A stretch of 64,000 nucleotides of DNA from Paenibacillus sp. FSL H8-0537. Its GTDB lineage: Bacteria; Bacillota; Bacilli; Paenibacillales; Paenibacillaceae. Location of the stretch: contig NZ_CP150290.1 of the NCBI RefSeq assembly GCF_038051995.1, forward strand, positions 4,020,001-4,084,000, written 5' to 3'. Both the position numbers and the translations under genes were made by a program. Under the pieces are notes generated by a model. The model saw nothing but the letters and a program-made list of their open reading frames with translations. It was not told the DNA's origin and searched no databases. How positions within the stretch are numbered: the first letter of the stretch is position 1; each line of letters begins with the position of its first letter. This document shows, one piece after another, positions 1-8,745 of the stretch.

Positions 1-1613
1 TCGGTATCAATGCTTGCTGTCGCTTCATCGAGAATGAGAATGCGCGGATTCGCAAGCAACGCTCTGGCAAAGGAAAGCAGCTGGCGCTGGCCCATCGACA
101 ATATGTTGCCGCGCTCCTCTACTTCCGTATCATATCCATCCGGCAAATTCATAATGAAGTCATGGGCATGCACCGCTTTAGCCGCTTCCACAATATCCGC
201 ATCCGATGCATCCAGTCTGCCGTAACGAATATTGTCGCGAATCGTGCCCGAAAATATGAACGTGTCCTGCATAACGATGCCGACCTGGGAGCGCAAGCTT
301 TCGATTGTGACATCGCGAATATCCTTCCCGTCAATCTTCACGCTGCCGCTTACAGGATCATAGAAACGGCAAAGCAGGTTGATGATTGTGCTTTTGCCGG
401 AGCCGGTATGCCCAACGAGAGCGATTGATTGGCCAGCCTTAGCCTCCAGGCTAATGCCCTTGAGTGCTTGGCGCCCTTTTTCATATTCAAAAATAATGTT
501 GTCAAACACAACGTCGCCGCGAATATTCGGCAGCGCCTTCGCTGCGTTCTTCTCGCCTACATTTGGCTCCTCATCGATAAATTCAAAAATCCGCTCGGAG
601 GATGCCATCGCAATCAGAAGCTGTGAGTACATTTGGCCGAGCCGATTAATCGGGTCCCAGAAGTTGCCGATATAGTTGGCGAAGCCGACAAGCAAGCCGA
701 TTGTAATCGCGCCTTGCTGAATCAGATGAGCACCGTACCAGAACAAAATAAATGTACCGAGCGCTGAGGTGATTTCAATGACCGGACCGAATGTTTGGTT
801 GAGCGCCGATGCCTTATTCCATGATTTCACATTTACCGTATTCATGTAGTCGAAGAAACGCATATTGTCTTTTTCCTGGACGTAAGCTTGCGTTACTTTC
901 ATCCCCTGGATGCTTTCGTTTAAGTGGGCATTAATCCGCGATTGCTTCATCCTAACATCCTGCCAAGCAAAGCGGATCCGTTTGCGCAGCGCAGTCGAAA
1001 CGATAAACATCAGCGGCACCGTCACCATGATCGCAAGCCCCAGCTTGAAATTCCAGATCAGCAAAATGACAACGATCCCGAGCAGCTGAACGCAGTCCAT
1101 CAGCAGGTTGACAACACCGTTCGTAAACAAGTCCTGAAGGGCGTTAACGTCATTCGTAACCCGTACAAGCACGGAGCCTGCCGGACGCTTGTCGAAGAAG
1201 CGGAAGCTAAGCTTCTGGATATGCTTGAATAGATCCTGCCGTAGGTCATAAATGACCTTTTGACCAATAATATTCGTATATTTGATCCGGTAGCTGTTGG
1301 CAGCCCATTGAACGACATACAACAGCAGCATAAGGCCGGCATAAAGGTAAAGCTTTGGCAAGCTTGCCTCCCCTTCAGCCGGCTGGATGGCCTCGTCAAT
1401 CGCGAGGATGACGAGTGCGGGAGTCGCGAGCCGCGTCAGTGTGCCAATAATCATCATGAAGATGGCCGGGATCAGCTGGCGCTTATAAGGCTTCATATAA
1501 ACGAACAATCTACCCACCTGCGCCCAGTTAAACGGCCTCTCGATCGCATCATCATCTTTGTAAATAAAACGTTCTTTTTTATCGTATTTATCCGTGCCGG
1601 ATGTGCTGCTCAT
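1..1613 (-). CDS. ABC exporter half, permease plus ATPase (3' part outside window)
   Basis: This is one half of a heterodimeric ABC exporter that would sit in the cytoplasmic membrane and move a drug or lipid-like substrate outward. Reading from the ATG at 1613, about 537 codons are visible: a six-helix transmembrane domain, then an ATPase domain with Walker A GHTGSGKST, Q-loop region, signature LSMGQ (usual form LSGGQ) and Walker B LILDEATASID with the catalytic glutamate. The frame is still open at base 1, so the C-terminus is missing. Its ATG overlaps the TGA of the upstream ABC gene (TGATG), so the two are translated together. The family resembles YknU/YknV, YheH/YheI and YfiB/YfiC of Bacillus; the substrate cannot be told. 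Confidence 0.93.
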   Translation of the reverse strand, partial: MSSTSGTDKYDKKERFIYKDDDAIERPFNWAQVGRLFVYMKPYKRQLIPAIFMMIIGTLTRLATPALVILAIDEAIQPAEGEASLPKLYLYAGLMLLLYVVQWAANSYRIKYTNIIGQKVIYDLRQDLFKHIQKLSFRFFDKRPAGSVLVRVTNDVNALQDLFTNGVVNLLMDCVQLLGIVVILLIWNFKLGLAIMVTVPLMFIVSTALRKRIRFAWQDVRMKQSRINAHLNESIQGMKVTQAYVQEKDNMRFFDYMNTVNVKSWNKASALNQTFGPVIEITSALGTFILFWYGAHLIQQGAITIGLLVGFANYIGNFWDPINRLGQMYSQLLIAMASSERIFEFIDEEPNVGEKNAAKALPNIRGDVVFDNIIFEYEKGRQALKGISLEAKAGQSIALVGHTGSGKSTIINLLCRFYDPVSGSVKIDGKDIRDVTIESLRSQVGIVMQDTFIFSGTIRDNIRYGRLDASDADIVEAAKAVHAHDFIMNLPDGYDTEVEERGNILSMGQRQLLSFARALLANPRILILDEATASIDT

Positions 1614-3394
1614 CAGAGCGCCCCCTCCTTCCACTGCGCGCCCGCCTGCTCGAGCTCTTCGAGCGGAAAGTCGGCGTATTGAATTTTGTAAGTATCGCGA
1701 TAAGGGCCAGGCTGCGCGAGCAATTGCTGATGCGTGCCACGCTGCACGACAACGCCTTGATCCAAAACGATAATTTCATCTGCATGGCGCAGCGAGGAAA
1801 TACGGTGGGCAATAATGAAGGTCGTGCGGCCCGCCATGAGCTCCTTGAAGCCAGCCTGAATTTCATGCTCCGTTTCCATATCTACAGCGCTCGTCGCATC
1901 ATCAAGAATGAGAATATGCGGATTTTTAATAAGAGCGCGGGCAATCGCGATCCGCTGCTTCTGTCCGCCAGACAGACCCATTCCTCTTTCACCGACAATG
2001 GTGTCATAGCCTTCCGGCATTTCCAAAATAAAATCATGGGCCTTCGCCAGCTTCGCAGCGCGTTCAATCTGCTCATCCGTTACGTCCTGCATGCCGTAAG
2101 CCAGATTCGTGCGAATGGACGCGGAGAACAGGAACGTTTCCTGAAAAACAGGAGCCATCTGTTTGCGGAGGCTGAACACGTCAATGTCCCGAATATCCAT
2201 GCCATCAAGCGTAATGCTGCCCTCTTTCACATTGTAGGCGCGCATGAGAAGCTGGATAACCGTAGATTTTCCAGAGCCTGTAGCTCCCAGAAAACCAATT
2301 ACCGAGCCTGCCGGCGCATCAATCGAGATATTCGTTAATGCCGGAGCCTTATCTGGATAATGAAAGGTTACATTGTTGAAACGGACATGCCCTTTAACCA
2401 ACTGATCGTCCAGCACAATAGCATGCTCAAGGTTTTTCACATGGACATGCTCGTTCAGCAGGTTCAGCACCCGCTCGCCGGAAGCTTTGGATTGCGTATA
2501 GTTGTTAATATGGAACCCAATGCCCCACATCGGGCCGATAATGTACCAAGTTAAGCTGAAAAAGGCAACTAGCTCGCCAAGCTTGAGCTCTCCTCTAATG
2601 ACGAGCATTCCACCTGCTAGAAGCAGAATGACTGCGCTTATGTTGGCGCATAATTCCATAATAGGGAAATAATGCGCCCAGATTTTCGCTGCACCGATCT
2701 GGTTCGTCTGATAAGCTTCGTTTTTCACTGAAAATTTGTTCACTTCATGCGGCTCGCGGGCAAAGGATTTCACCGTGCGAACACCCGTAATGTTTTCTTG
2801 AACGGCCGTCGTCAGGCTGCTGAGCGCGCGGCGCATTTCCTGAAAGGCCGGGTGGATTCTGCGCTCGAAGCGCAAAGCTGTAAACACCAGCAGCGGGATC
2901 GTAACCAACGTAATTAACGTCAGCTGCCAGTGGATGGACAGCATCATCGCTCCGCCGAACACGACCATCAGCACCACGTTCAAAATTTGGGCGAAGCCAA
3001 AGCCGATAAAGTTGCGAATCGCTTCCAAATCCGCGGTCAAGCGCGACATGAGATCGCCTGTTTTCGCTTTGTCATAATATTGAAAAGATAACGATTGCAA
3101 CTTGTCATAACAAGCATTGCGAAGCCTAAAAGCTACTCGGTTGCCGATCCTTCCCCCAAAAAAACCATGTAAAAATTGCATTAATCCCTTTAACGTCACA
3201 ACCCCCACAACGGTTAGCGCTAACGCTGGCACCTTGCCATACTGCTCTTCTTTAATGACATCGTCGATTAAGATGCGAAGCAAATTCGGATATACGAGTC
3301 CGAGCGCTGTCGCAAACATCAGGCAGACGATGGAGGTCAGAAGGAATTTTCGTTCGACCCAGTAAAATCGTTTGAGTTGCCTAAAGACGTCCAA
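1613..3394 (-). CDS. ABC exporter half, permease plus ATPase, partner of the next gene
   Basis: The product (593 aa from the chosen start) has an N-terminal six-helix exporter domain and a C-terminal ATPase with Walker A GATGSGKST, a canonical LSGGQ signature and H-loop IIAHRISS. The residue after the Walker B aspartate is D instead of E (ILILDDATSAVD), so this half would contribute a weakened ATP site; the partner encoded at 1-1613 has the E. That split is typical of heterodimeric exporters of the BmrC/BmrD kind. The start is probably the TTG at 3394, six bases after a strong AGGGAGTGGG site (complement of 3401-3410); an in-frame ATG at 3463 has no comparable site. The stop overlaps the start of the next gene by one base. 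Confidence 0.93.
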   Translation of the reverse strand: MDVFRQLKRFYWVERKFLLTSIVCLMFATALGLVYPNLLRILIDDVIKEEQYGKVPALALTVVGVVTLKGLMQFLHGFFGGRIGNRVAFRLRNACYDKLQSLSFQYYDKAKTGDLMSRLTADLEAIRNFIGFGFAQILNVVLMVVFGGAMMLSIHWQLTLITLVTIPLLVFTALRFERRIHPAFQEMRRALSSLTTAVQENITGVRTVKSFAREPHEVNKFSVKNEAYQTNQIGAAKIWAHYFPIMELCANISAVILLLAGGMLVIRGELKLGELVAFFSLTWYIIGPMWGIGFHINNYTQSKASGERVLNLLNEHVHVKNLEHAIVLDDQLVKGHVRFNNVTFHYPDKAPALTNISIDAPAGSVIGFLGATGSGKSTVIQLLMRAYNVKEGSITLDGMDIRDIDVFSLRKQMAPVFQETFLFSASIRTNLAYGMQDVTDEQIERAAKLAKAHDFILEMPEGYDTIVGERGMGLSGGQKQRIAIARALIKNPHILILDDATSAVDMETEHEIQAGFKELMAGRTTFIIAHRISSLRHADEIIVLDQGVVVQRGTHQQLLAQPGPYRDTYKIQYADFPLEELEQAGAQWKEGAL

Positions 3395-3702
3395 GTAAAT
3401 CCCACTCCCTGTTCTTTTTTGTAAGCATGAATGAATATTATCAGCAACCCATGACAGGAGCAATCTGAGTAAATTTCCGTATATTACATTGAAACAGCCG
3501 ATTATGGCAATTTGGAAACACTAACTAACCTATGCTCAAGTATCGTCTTAAATCATCCCTAAAGTGTGCGTCTTACGCCATTTTTGCACAAAAACACACA
3601 AAACAAGCCTAAACAATTTTACGTAGCTTGGCTGCATAAATAGACTTTTTATTGAAACACAGACGGTTTTCAAAACATATTCCAAATAAATGGATTATCC
3701 CA

Positions 3703-3790
3703 CAAGCGTAAACGGCTGTCGCCGTCCTCAGGCGGCAAAGCTGTCGTTTCGAGGGTGAAATATAGACCGCTTACATGTGTGAAACTTATA
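3703..3790 (+). repeat. Two-hairpin interspersed repeat, copy A (tail truncated)
   Basis: The head hairpin runs from CAAGCGTAAACGG (3703) through GCCGTCCTCAGGCGGC to GTCGTTTCGAGG. It is followed by GAAATATAG (3757) and a shortened tail ending GTGTGAAACTTATAA. The same GTGTGAAACTTATAA string is in copy F at 49807, but here the closing TATATTTC arm is lost. The inner stem pairs TGTCGCC with GGCGGCA. Confidence 0.8.
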
Positions 3791-3801
3791 ATCAGGCTGG
3801 C

Positions 3802-3848
3802 AAAATAAAAAATGCTTTCAGCAACTGTTATCAGTCGCTGAAAGCATT
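3802..3848 (-). terminator. Rho-independent terminator of the dynamin operon
   Basis: AATGCTTTCAGC (3811-3822) pairs perfectly with GCTGAAAGCATT (3837-3848) around a 14-base loop. On the minus strand the hairpin is followed by TTTTTTATTTTG, 22 bases after the stop of the dynamin gene. Confidence 0.92.
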
Positions 3849-3870
3849 CAGACTATTATTAGATGAAAGC

Positions 3871-6800
3871 TTATGCAATTGTTGCGCTATGAAGATGAAT
3901 CAATTGCTGATGCAGCTCGCGCAATTGACCCACATCGGCATTATCCGCTAGCGAGATGCGCTTGCCCTCTACATAGTTGACAACGTCCTGCTGCAGCTGC
4001 TCGCCTGACTGCTCGGCGTACTTTTTCCAAAGCGCGCTGTAGCGCTCGGTCCACTGCCTGTTCTCGGCAGCCATCCACTGCTGGAGTGATGGAATGAGCA
4101 GCGCTTCAAGCTCCTTGCGCAGCTGCCCTTTACCGTCGCCCTCGAAAAATTGCCGCGGCGATTTAAAGCGGCTCCACAGCCATTTGCCTGTAATATCCGT
4201 TGTCGTCCAATCGACGTCGATTTCCGGAGTAGGAATGGCCGCCGTCTCATAAGGGATGGATTGATAGCCCGTTAGCAGAGCGGCAAGCTCGGATGCACAG
4301 CTGTCAAATTGCTTGCGCAAAAGGCCATTCAAAATTCGCTCCAGACGCAGCGAGGTCGCTTGCAGCTCCTGAGCGAGCTCCATCTGAATTTGCCGCTGCA
4401 AATCAAGCCAAGCCGTCCAAATCATTTTCTTCAAATCGCGACCATCATCCTGCAAGACAGAAGGATTAAACGCGTAGTTGTAAAATTCACCGAATCTAAG
4501 CTGCTGGCGCTGCACGACGTAATAGAGCAGCTCGCTTAGCTCCTGTGCCTGCTGAGGCGGCGCCTCGCTGGAACGATAAGAAGCAAGCAGCAGCTGTGCC
4601 TGCTCTTGAAGCGCAGCCAGCCCTCTGAGCTCCTGCTCTCTCGTAGCCGCATCGCCTGTGGCACTGTTCAGCCAGCCATTTACGGTAGCTGCCGCCCTCA
4701 CAATTTCCTGCTCAGCTGCGTCAATCGCAAGCCGTCCTAAATCCTCGCTTACGAAATGCAGGAAGGAGCGCTCAAAAGCGTCAATGCCCGAGCGTTCCAG
4801 CAGCTCGCCATCGCCATTTTGCTTCGCGTCGAGACCGTCCAGACTTGAAACCGGATAGAGACGCGGCGAACGAATGCCATGCTGGAGCAGGTTATGCTCC
4901 ACATGCTTCAGGACGCCCGCAAGCTCCTCCTGGTCAGCTGCCAAATCGGCCGCGTTGACGAGGAAAAACATTTTATCAAGCTCGAACTGGTCCTTGACCC
5001 GTCCAAGCTGCATGAGAAACTGACGGTCTGCCTGTGAAAAAGCATGGTTGTAATAGGTGACGAACAGGACAGCGTCAGCATTTTTAATGTAATTGAACGC
5101 AACGCCCGTATGGCGGGCGTTCACGGAATCCGCTCCCGGCGTATCGACGAGAACGATGCCCTGCCGCGTCAGCTCGCAATCGTAATAAAGCTCGATTTCG
5201 CTGACGTAGCAGGAACGCGATTCCTCCGCTACGAAGCGCTCGTACTCCGCCTGTGAGACGGTGAGGCGCTGGCCAAGCAGCGCCTCATGCTCTTCCCAGC
5301 CTGCGCGTGCAGCACGCAGGAAGCTGTAGTGCGGCCGTCCGCCGGCGTGAATCGCATCTGGCGACAGGCGGTCGATCGCGCGCATGAGAGCGGCAGCGTC
5401 CGGCAGCGCAGCGTCAGAAGCGTCTTCGCCGAGCAAAGCGAGCGAATAGCGCAGGTCTTCCAGGACGGCGTCACGGGATTTCATGACGACGCCCGCCGTG
5501 CCATGCTCGCGGCCGCCCGATGGCGGCACGAGACGGTTGATCGCCGCCGTCGTCGGATTCGGCGACACCGGCAGTACCGGCTCGCCAATAAGCGCATTGG
5601 CGAGCGAGGATTTGCCCGCGCTGAACGCTCCGAACAGCGCGATTGTGAACCGGCTGCTGCGGAGCCGGTTCGCCTTGTCCTGCATCGCCTGCGCGGCCGC
5701 GGCTAGCGGCGCGTGCGGCGTCAGCAGCGCGGCTGCGCTGAGCAAGCGCGCGGCTGCGCCATGCTGCTGCGACAGCGCTTCGCCGCTGCCGAGCGCAGTT
5801 TGCGCTGGCGTCGCGGCAACGCCCGCGCCACTGGCCCTTGCGGCAGCAGCGTCGCCCGCTGCCGCCCCATCGCCGCGCTGCGCAGCTTCGCTCGCGCGGC
5901 CCAGCTCTTGCCCGGCGGCGGCATCTGCCGCGCCGCCGTCTACACCTGCGCGCGCGCGTGCATCTGCCGCTGCGCGCTTTGGCGCCGGCAGCGCCGGCCG
6001 CGCAACTGGCTGCGGCAGCGTCCCCGCAACCTGCGCCGCATGCTGCGCGGCGCGCTCCGCCAGCGCCGCAAGCAGCCCTAGCGCCCCGGCCTGCGCATCA
6101 AGCGCCGCAAGCCGTCCTCGCACATCTGCAGCGGCCGTCTCGCTCGCCGCTGCCACATGCGCCGTCAGCGCGTCAATCAGCTCATTGCCGCGCTTCCGGT
6201 AAAGCTCCTTCACCTCCGCGGCTAATTCGCGCGTATACGTCATCGTATATTCGTTGCCGAATACCGCTCCCGTATTTACGCGCTGAATGAGCCATGAAGT
6301 ATCCGGCTTCCAGCTAAACTGCTCGGCAAGCTGCTGCTCCAGCGTTTCCGCTGCGTAGCCGACTTTCTCAGCGGCGCGGCGCAGTAAATCCTTTACATGC
6401 CAATCAACTGCCGCATTCACTTGGCCAGCAAAATCATGACAGAACAGCTCCGCACGGCGTTCCTGCTCAGCCGCCGTCTTCGCTCCAGCGAACAACAGCC
6501 CCGTCTTGAAGCCCGGCTTCCTGCTTTCCAGAAACGCATGCGCTAAATCCCGCACTGGAGCTGGCGTAATGATTGCATTGTCTACCAGCGCCTGCAAATC
6601 CCGGCGCAGCTCCAGACGCAGACGTTCCGGTTCTGCTTCGAGCTGCTTCGTTTGCAGCATCAGCTCGCCCTGCTCCGTCTTCACCCGCTGCGCTTCCTCT
6701 TCTCCGCCTGCCTCGGCAAGCAGCCGTTCCTTCTCCGGTTCATCCTGCATCTCGCACCATTTCAAATGCTCCGCTGCAAGATGGCGCAGCGAAGCATCGA

Positions 6801-7605
6801 CGCTGTAAGCAGCAAGCGGCTCACGTAATTCCTTCAGCTCGTCAAGCAGCCGCGTAAGCGCCTCCCATTCCTGATGCGGATGATCCGGCTGGCGCAACGA
6901 CAAATAAACGATTCCCGCTGGCTCCAAATGCCAAGCTTGAAACGCCTCTTCTACGCTTTTGCGATACTCAGCAAACGTTAGCTCGCGTTCCCTGTGCTTA
7001 TCAATCTGATTCACAATAAAATATAACGGCTTGCCCCAATCCTTAAGCTGCTTGGCAAACGCAAAATTAATTTCCGATTGCACATGATTATAATCCATGA
7101 CATAAAACACGACATCCGCCAAATGCAGCGCTGATTCCGTTGCCATCCGGTGTGCATCATCCGTAGAGTCAATGCCCGGCGTATCCAGAAGTACCGTATG
7201 ATTGCCTAATCTTTCTGTTGGATACGTAATCGAGACCGATTGGAACTGCTCACCGTCTACGCAATAGCGATCCAGATCCTCCAAAGAAACACTGAGGCTA
7301 GACGCCTTGCCATCCTTCTCCGTGATGATGCTTGCCCGCGCCTCTGCTCCGCCTCTTATGGACACTACGTTCGCACTGGTCGGAATCGGACTCGAAGGCA
7401 GAAGCTGAGCCCCGCACAGCCGATTGATCAGCGTGGACTTGCCTGCGGAAAAATGACCGCAAAAAGCAACAGTAAGCCGACCCTCGGCCAGCTTACTGTG
7501 TACCTCCATAACTTGTTTGGCGTGCAGCGCATCACCTGCGTCCGTCATTTCGCGGGCCGCCAGGATTGTTGCTTCTTCAATGCGTTGTACCGTCATTTCA
7601 GCCAT
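3871..7605 (-). CDS. dynA: Double-headed bacterial dynamin (DynA/YpbR-like)
   Basis: A 1244-aa protein with two complete dynamin GTPase units in tandem, as in B. subtilis DynA, which tethers and fuses membranes and helps withstand membrane damage and phage. Unit 1 has P-loop GHFSAGKST near residue 53, G3 DTPGID and G4 NQID. Unit 2 has GAFSAGKSS near residue 660 and G3 DTPGAD; its G4 region reads FLVNAADL. Between them, at about residues 500-635 (DNA 5700-6100), lies a very Ala-rich, GC-rich stretch that replaces part of the first stalk. The start is three bases after the stop of the small upstream gene, which suggests coupling. A perfect terminator follows. Function is inferred from the family. 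Confidence 0.9.
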   Translation of the reverse strand: MAEMTVQRIEEATILAAREMTDAGDALHAKQVMEVHSKLAEGRLTVAFCGHFSAGKSTLINRLCGAQLLPSSPIPTSANVVSIRGGAEARASIITEKDGKASSLSVSLEDLDRYCVDGEQFQSVSITYPTERLGNHTVLLDTPGIDSTDDAHRMATESALHLADVVFYVMDYNHVQSEINFAFAKQLKDWGKPLYFIVNQIDKHRERELTFAEYRKSVEEAFQAWHLEPAGIVYLSLRQPDHPHQEWEALTRLLDELKELREPLAAYSVDASLRHLAAEHLKWCEMQDEPEKERLLAEAGGEEEAQRVKTEQGELMLQTKQLEAEPERLRLELRRDLQALVDNAIITPAPVRDLAHAFLESRKPGFKTGLLFAGAKTAAEQERRAELFCHDFAGQVNAAVDWHVKDLLRRAAEKVGYAAETLEQQLAEQFSWKPDTSWLIQRVNTGAVFGNEYTMTYTRELAAEVKELYRKRGNELIDALTAHVAAASETAAADVRGRLAALDAQAGALGLLAALAERAAQHAAQVAGTLPQPVARPALPAPKRAAADARARAGVDGGAADAAAGQELGRASEAAQRGDGAAAGDAAAARASGAGVAATPAQTALGSGEALSQQHGAAARLLSAAALLTPHAPLAAAAQAMQDKANRLRSSRFTIALFGAFSAGKSSLANALIGEPVLPVSPNPTTAAINRLVPPSGGREHGTAGVVMKSRDAVLEDLRYSLALLGEDASDAALPDAAALMRAIDRLSPDAIHAGGRPHYSFLRAARAGWEEHEALLGQRLTVSQAEYERFVAEESRSCYVSEIELYYDCELTRQGIVLVDTPGADSVNARHTGVAFNYIKNADAVLFVTYYNHAFSQADRQFLMQLGRVKDQFELDKMFFLVNAADLAADQEELAGVLKHVEHNLLQHGIRSPRLYPVSSLDGLDAKQNGDGELLERSGIDAFERSFLHFVSEDLGRLAIDAAEQEIVRAAATVNGWLNSATGDAATREQELRGLAALQEQAQLLLASYRSSEAPPQQAQELSELLYYVVQRQQLRFGEFYNYAFNPSVLQDDGRDLKKMIWTAWLDLQRQIQMELAQELQATSLRLERILNGLLRKQFDSCASELAALLTGYQSIPYETAAIPTPEIDVDWTTTDITGKWLWSRFKSPRQFFEGDGKGQLRKELEALLIPSLQQWMAAENRQWTERYSALWKKYAEQSGEQLQQDVVNYVEGKRISLADNADVGQLRELHQQLIHLHSATIA

Positions 7606-7608
7606 AAT

Positions 7609-7890
7609 CTATGCAATTTCCTCATCATCGGAAGGCATGCAAATTTCGAATACATTGCCATGCTGCAAAATCATAATGTTACGCTCTTTTTCGCGCATAA
7701 CAACGACTTCCGGTTTTTGACGCATACGCTCGATGTATTGGTCAGGCACGTCGCCGGAGCCGCTAACGGTTACGCCTTCCACTACGATATCTTCGTTTTC
7801 TTCTGGCGGGGAGCTAAGCACTTGCTCATAAATATCAGAGAAAAGCTCAAAACTATTTGTATACACGGAAATACACTTCACTGTCATCAT
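7609..7890 (-). CDS. Unknown small acidic protein (93 aa)
   Basis: I do not recognise this protein. It is acidic (several D/E clusters, C-terminus PSDDEEIA), has no signal peptide or membrane segment, and carries a central VVEGVTVSGSGDVPDQYIER region and a Lys/Arg patch before MILQHGNVFEI. It sits 34 bases after nth and three bases before the dynamin gene, so it is probably co-translated with the dynamin. GAAGGATG lies at the first ATG; the ATGATG tandem leaves a choice between 7890 and 7887. The close fit suggests a link to the dynamin, but that is a guess from position only. Confidence 0.75.
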   Translation of the reverse strand: MMTVKCISVYTNSFELFSDIYEQVLSSPPEENEDIVVEGVTVSGSGDVPDQYIERMRQKPEVVVMREKERNIMILQHGNVFEICMPSDDEEIA

Positions 7891-7924
7891 CCTTCATTTT
7901 AAAAGTATTGGTTATTAGCCAACC

Positions 7925-8605
7925 TTATTTAGCCACTCTCTTAACAGTCTTCTTGTTTAAGCCTGGCTTCATACGTTGTTTTCCTTCATTGCACATATCC
8001 AGCAGCGGACAAACCTCGCATTGCGGATTTTGCGCCTTGCAATGATAGCGGCCGAAAAAAATGAGCCGATGATGGGTAAGGGTCCATTCGTCTTTGGGAA
8101 CAAGCTTCATGAGCTTCTTCTCAACTTCCAGCACAGAATCATCAGACTTCGCTACCCTAAGGCGCTTGGATACACGTTCAACATGGGTATCGACTGCAAT
8201 AGCCGGCACATTAAACGCATTAGACATGACGACATTCGCCGTCTTGCGTCCAACACCCGGCAGCTCAACCAGCTGCTCATGCGTGGAAGGAGTTTCTCCA
8301 TCATATTTATCAATGAGAATGCGGCACAATTTTTGAATATTGGAAGCTTTGCTTCGGAATAAACCGATTCTTCGAATATCCTGCTCCAGCTCTTCCAGCG
8401 GAACCGCCACATAGTCCTCCGGCTGCTTATACTTTTGAAATAGGTTCGCGGTTACCTTATTCACCATCTCATCAGTACATTGCGCAGACATCAAGACAGC
8501 AATCGTCAGCTCAAACGGATTAGAATGGTTCAGCTCGCAATGTGCGTCCGGAAACATCTCCGCAAGAGTATCCAATATGTGTCGCATCTTCTGCTTCGCA
8601 TTCAT
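7925..8605 (-). CDS. nth: Endonuclease III (DNA glycosylase/AP lyase)
   Basis: Nth removes oxidised pyrimidines from DNA and nicks the resulting abasic site in base excision repair. The 226-aa product shows the helix-hairpin-helix LPGVGRKTANVV with the catalytic Lys, the catalytic Asp in VDTHVERVSKRL, and a C-terminal iron-sulfur cluster site with spacing C-X6-C-X2-C-X5-C (CKAQNPQC then CPLLDMC). The start is placed at MNAKQKM (8605) because GGGAGAGAGG lies just upstream; an ATG at 8629 would add eight unlikely residues. A good promoter is seen at 8640-8668. It heads an apparent operon with the 93-aa gene and the dynamin. In B. subtilis nth follows dnaD; here dnaD is 28 kb away. Confidence 0.97.
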   Translation of the reverse strand: MNAKQKMRHILDTLAEMFPDAHCELNHSNPFELTIAVLMSAQCTDEMVNKVTANLFQKYKQPEDYVAVPLEELEQDIRRIGLFRSKASNIQKLCRILIDKYDGETPSTHEQLVELPGVGRKTANVVMSNAFNVPAIAVDTHVERVSKRLRVAKSDDSVLEVEKKLMKLVPKDEWTLTHHRLIFFGRYHCKAQNPQCEVCPLLDMCNEGKQRMKPGLNKKTVKRVAK

Positions 8606-8639
8606 CGTCCTCTCTCCCATTCCAAACACTATCGTTCAA

Positions 8640-8668
8640 AGTGTAGCGAAAATCGTCTCTCCATGCAA
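8640..8668 (-). promoter_or_regulatory. SigA-type promoter of nth-dynA
   Basis: On the minus strand TTGCAT (complement of 8663-8668) and TACACT (complement of 8640-8645) are separated by 17 bases, about 35 bases before the nth start. Confidence 0.75.
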
Positions 8669-8697
8669 CTATAATCCACCATAAATATTGAAAAAAT

Positions 8698-8726
8698 CAT
8701 AAAAAAACTGCCCCGTAGGGCAGTTT
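8698..8726 (-). terminator. Rho-independent terminator of the SLH protein gene
   Basis: AAACTGCCC (8705-8713) pairs with GGGCAGTTT (8718-8726) around a four-base loop. On the minus strand a T-run follows, 20 bases after the stop of the SLH gene. Confidence 0.93.
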
Positions 8727-8745
8727 GTCACATAACCTTACCAAT

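Larger units (their letters stand above)
3395..3870. other. 476-base gene-free gap
   Basis: I see no convincing gene here. The stretch holds the upstream region of the ABC operon (about 3395-3550, AT-rich), one copy of the two-hairpin repeat (3703-3790) and the terminator of the dynamin gene (3802-3848). The part from about 3550 to 3700 shows nothing I can name. Confidence 0.6.

Noticed and set aside
5483..6202. Long Ala/Pro/Arg-rich frames on the plus strand over the dynamin gene
   Set aside because: They are mirror frames of the GC-rich Ala stretch; the minus-strand frame holds the GTPase motifs on both sides.
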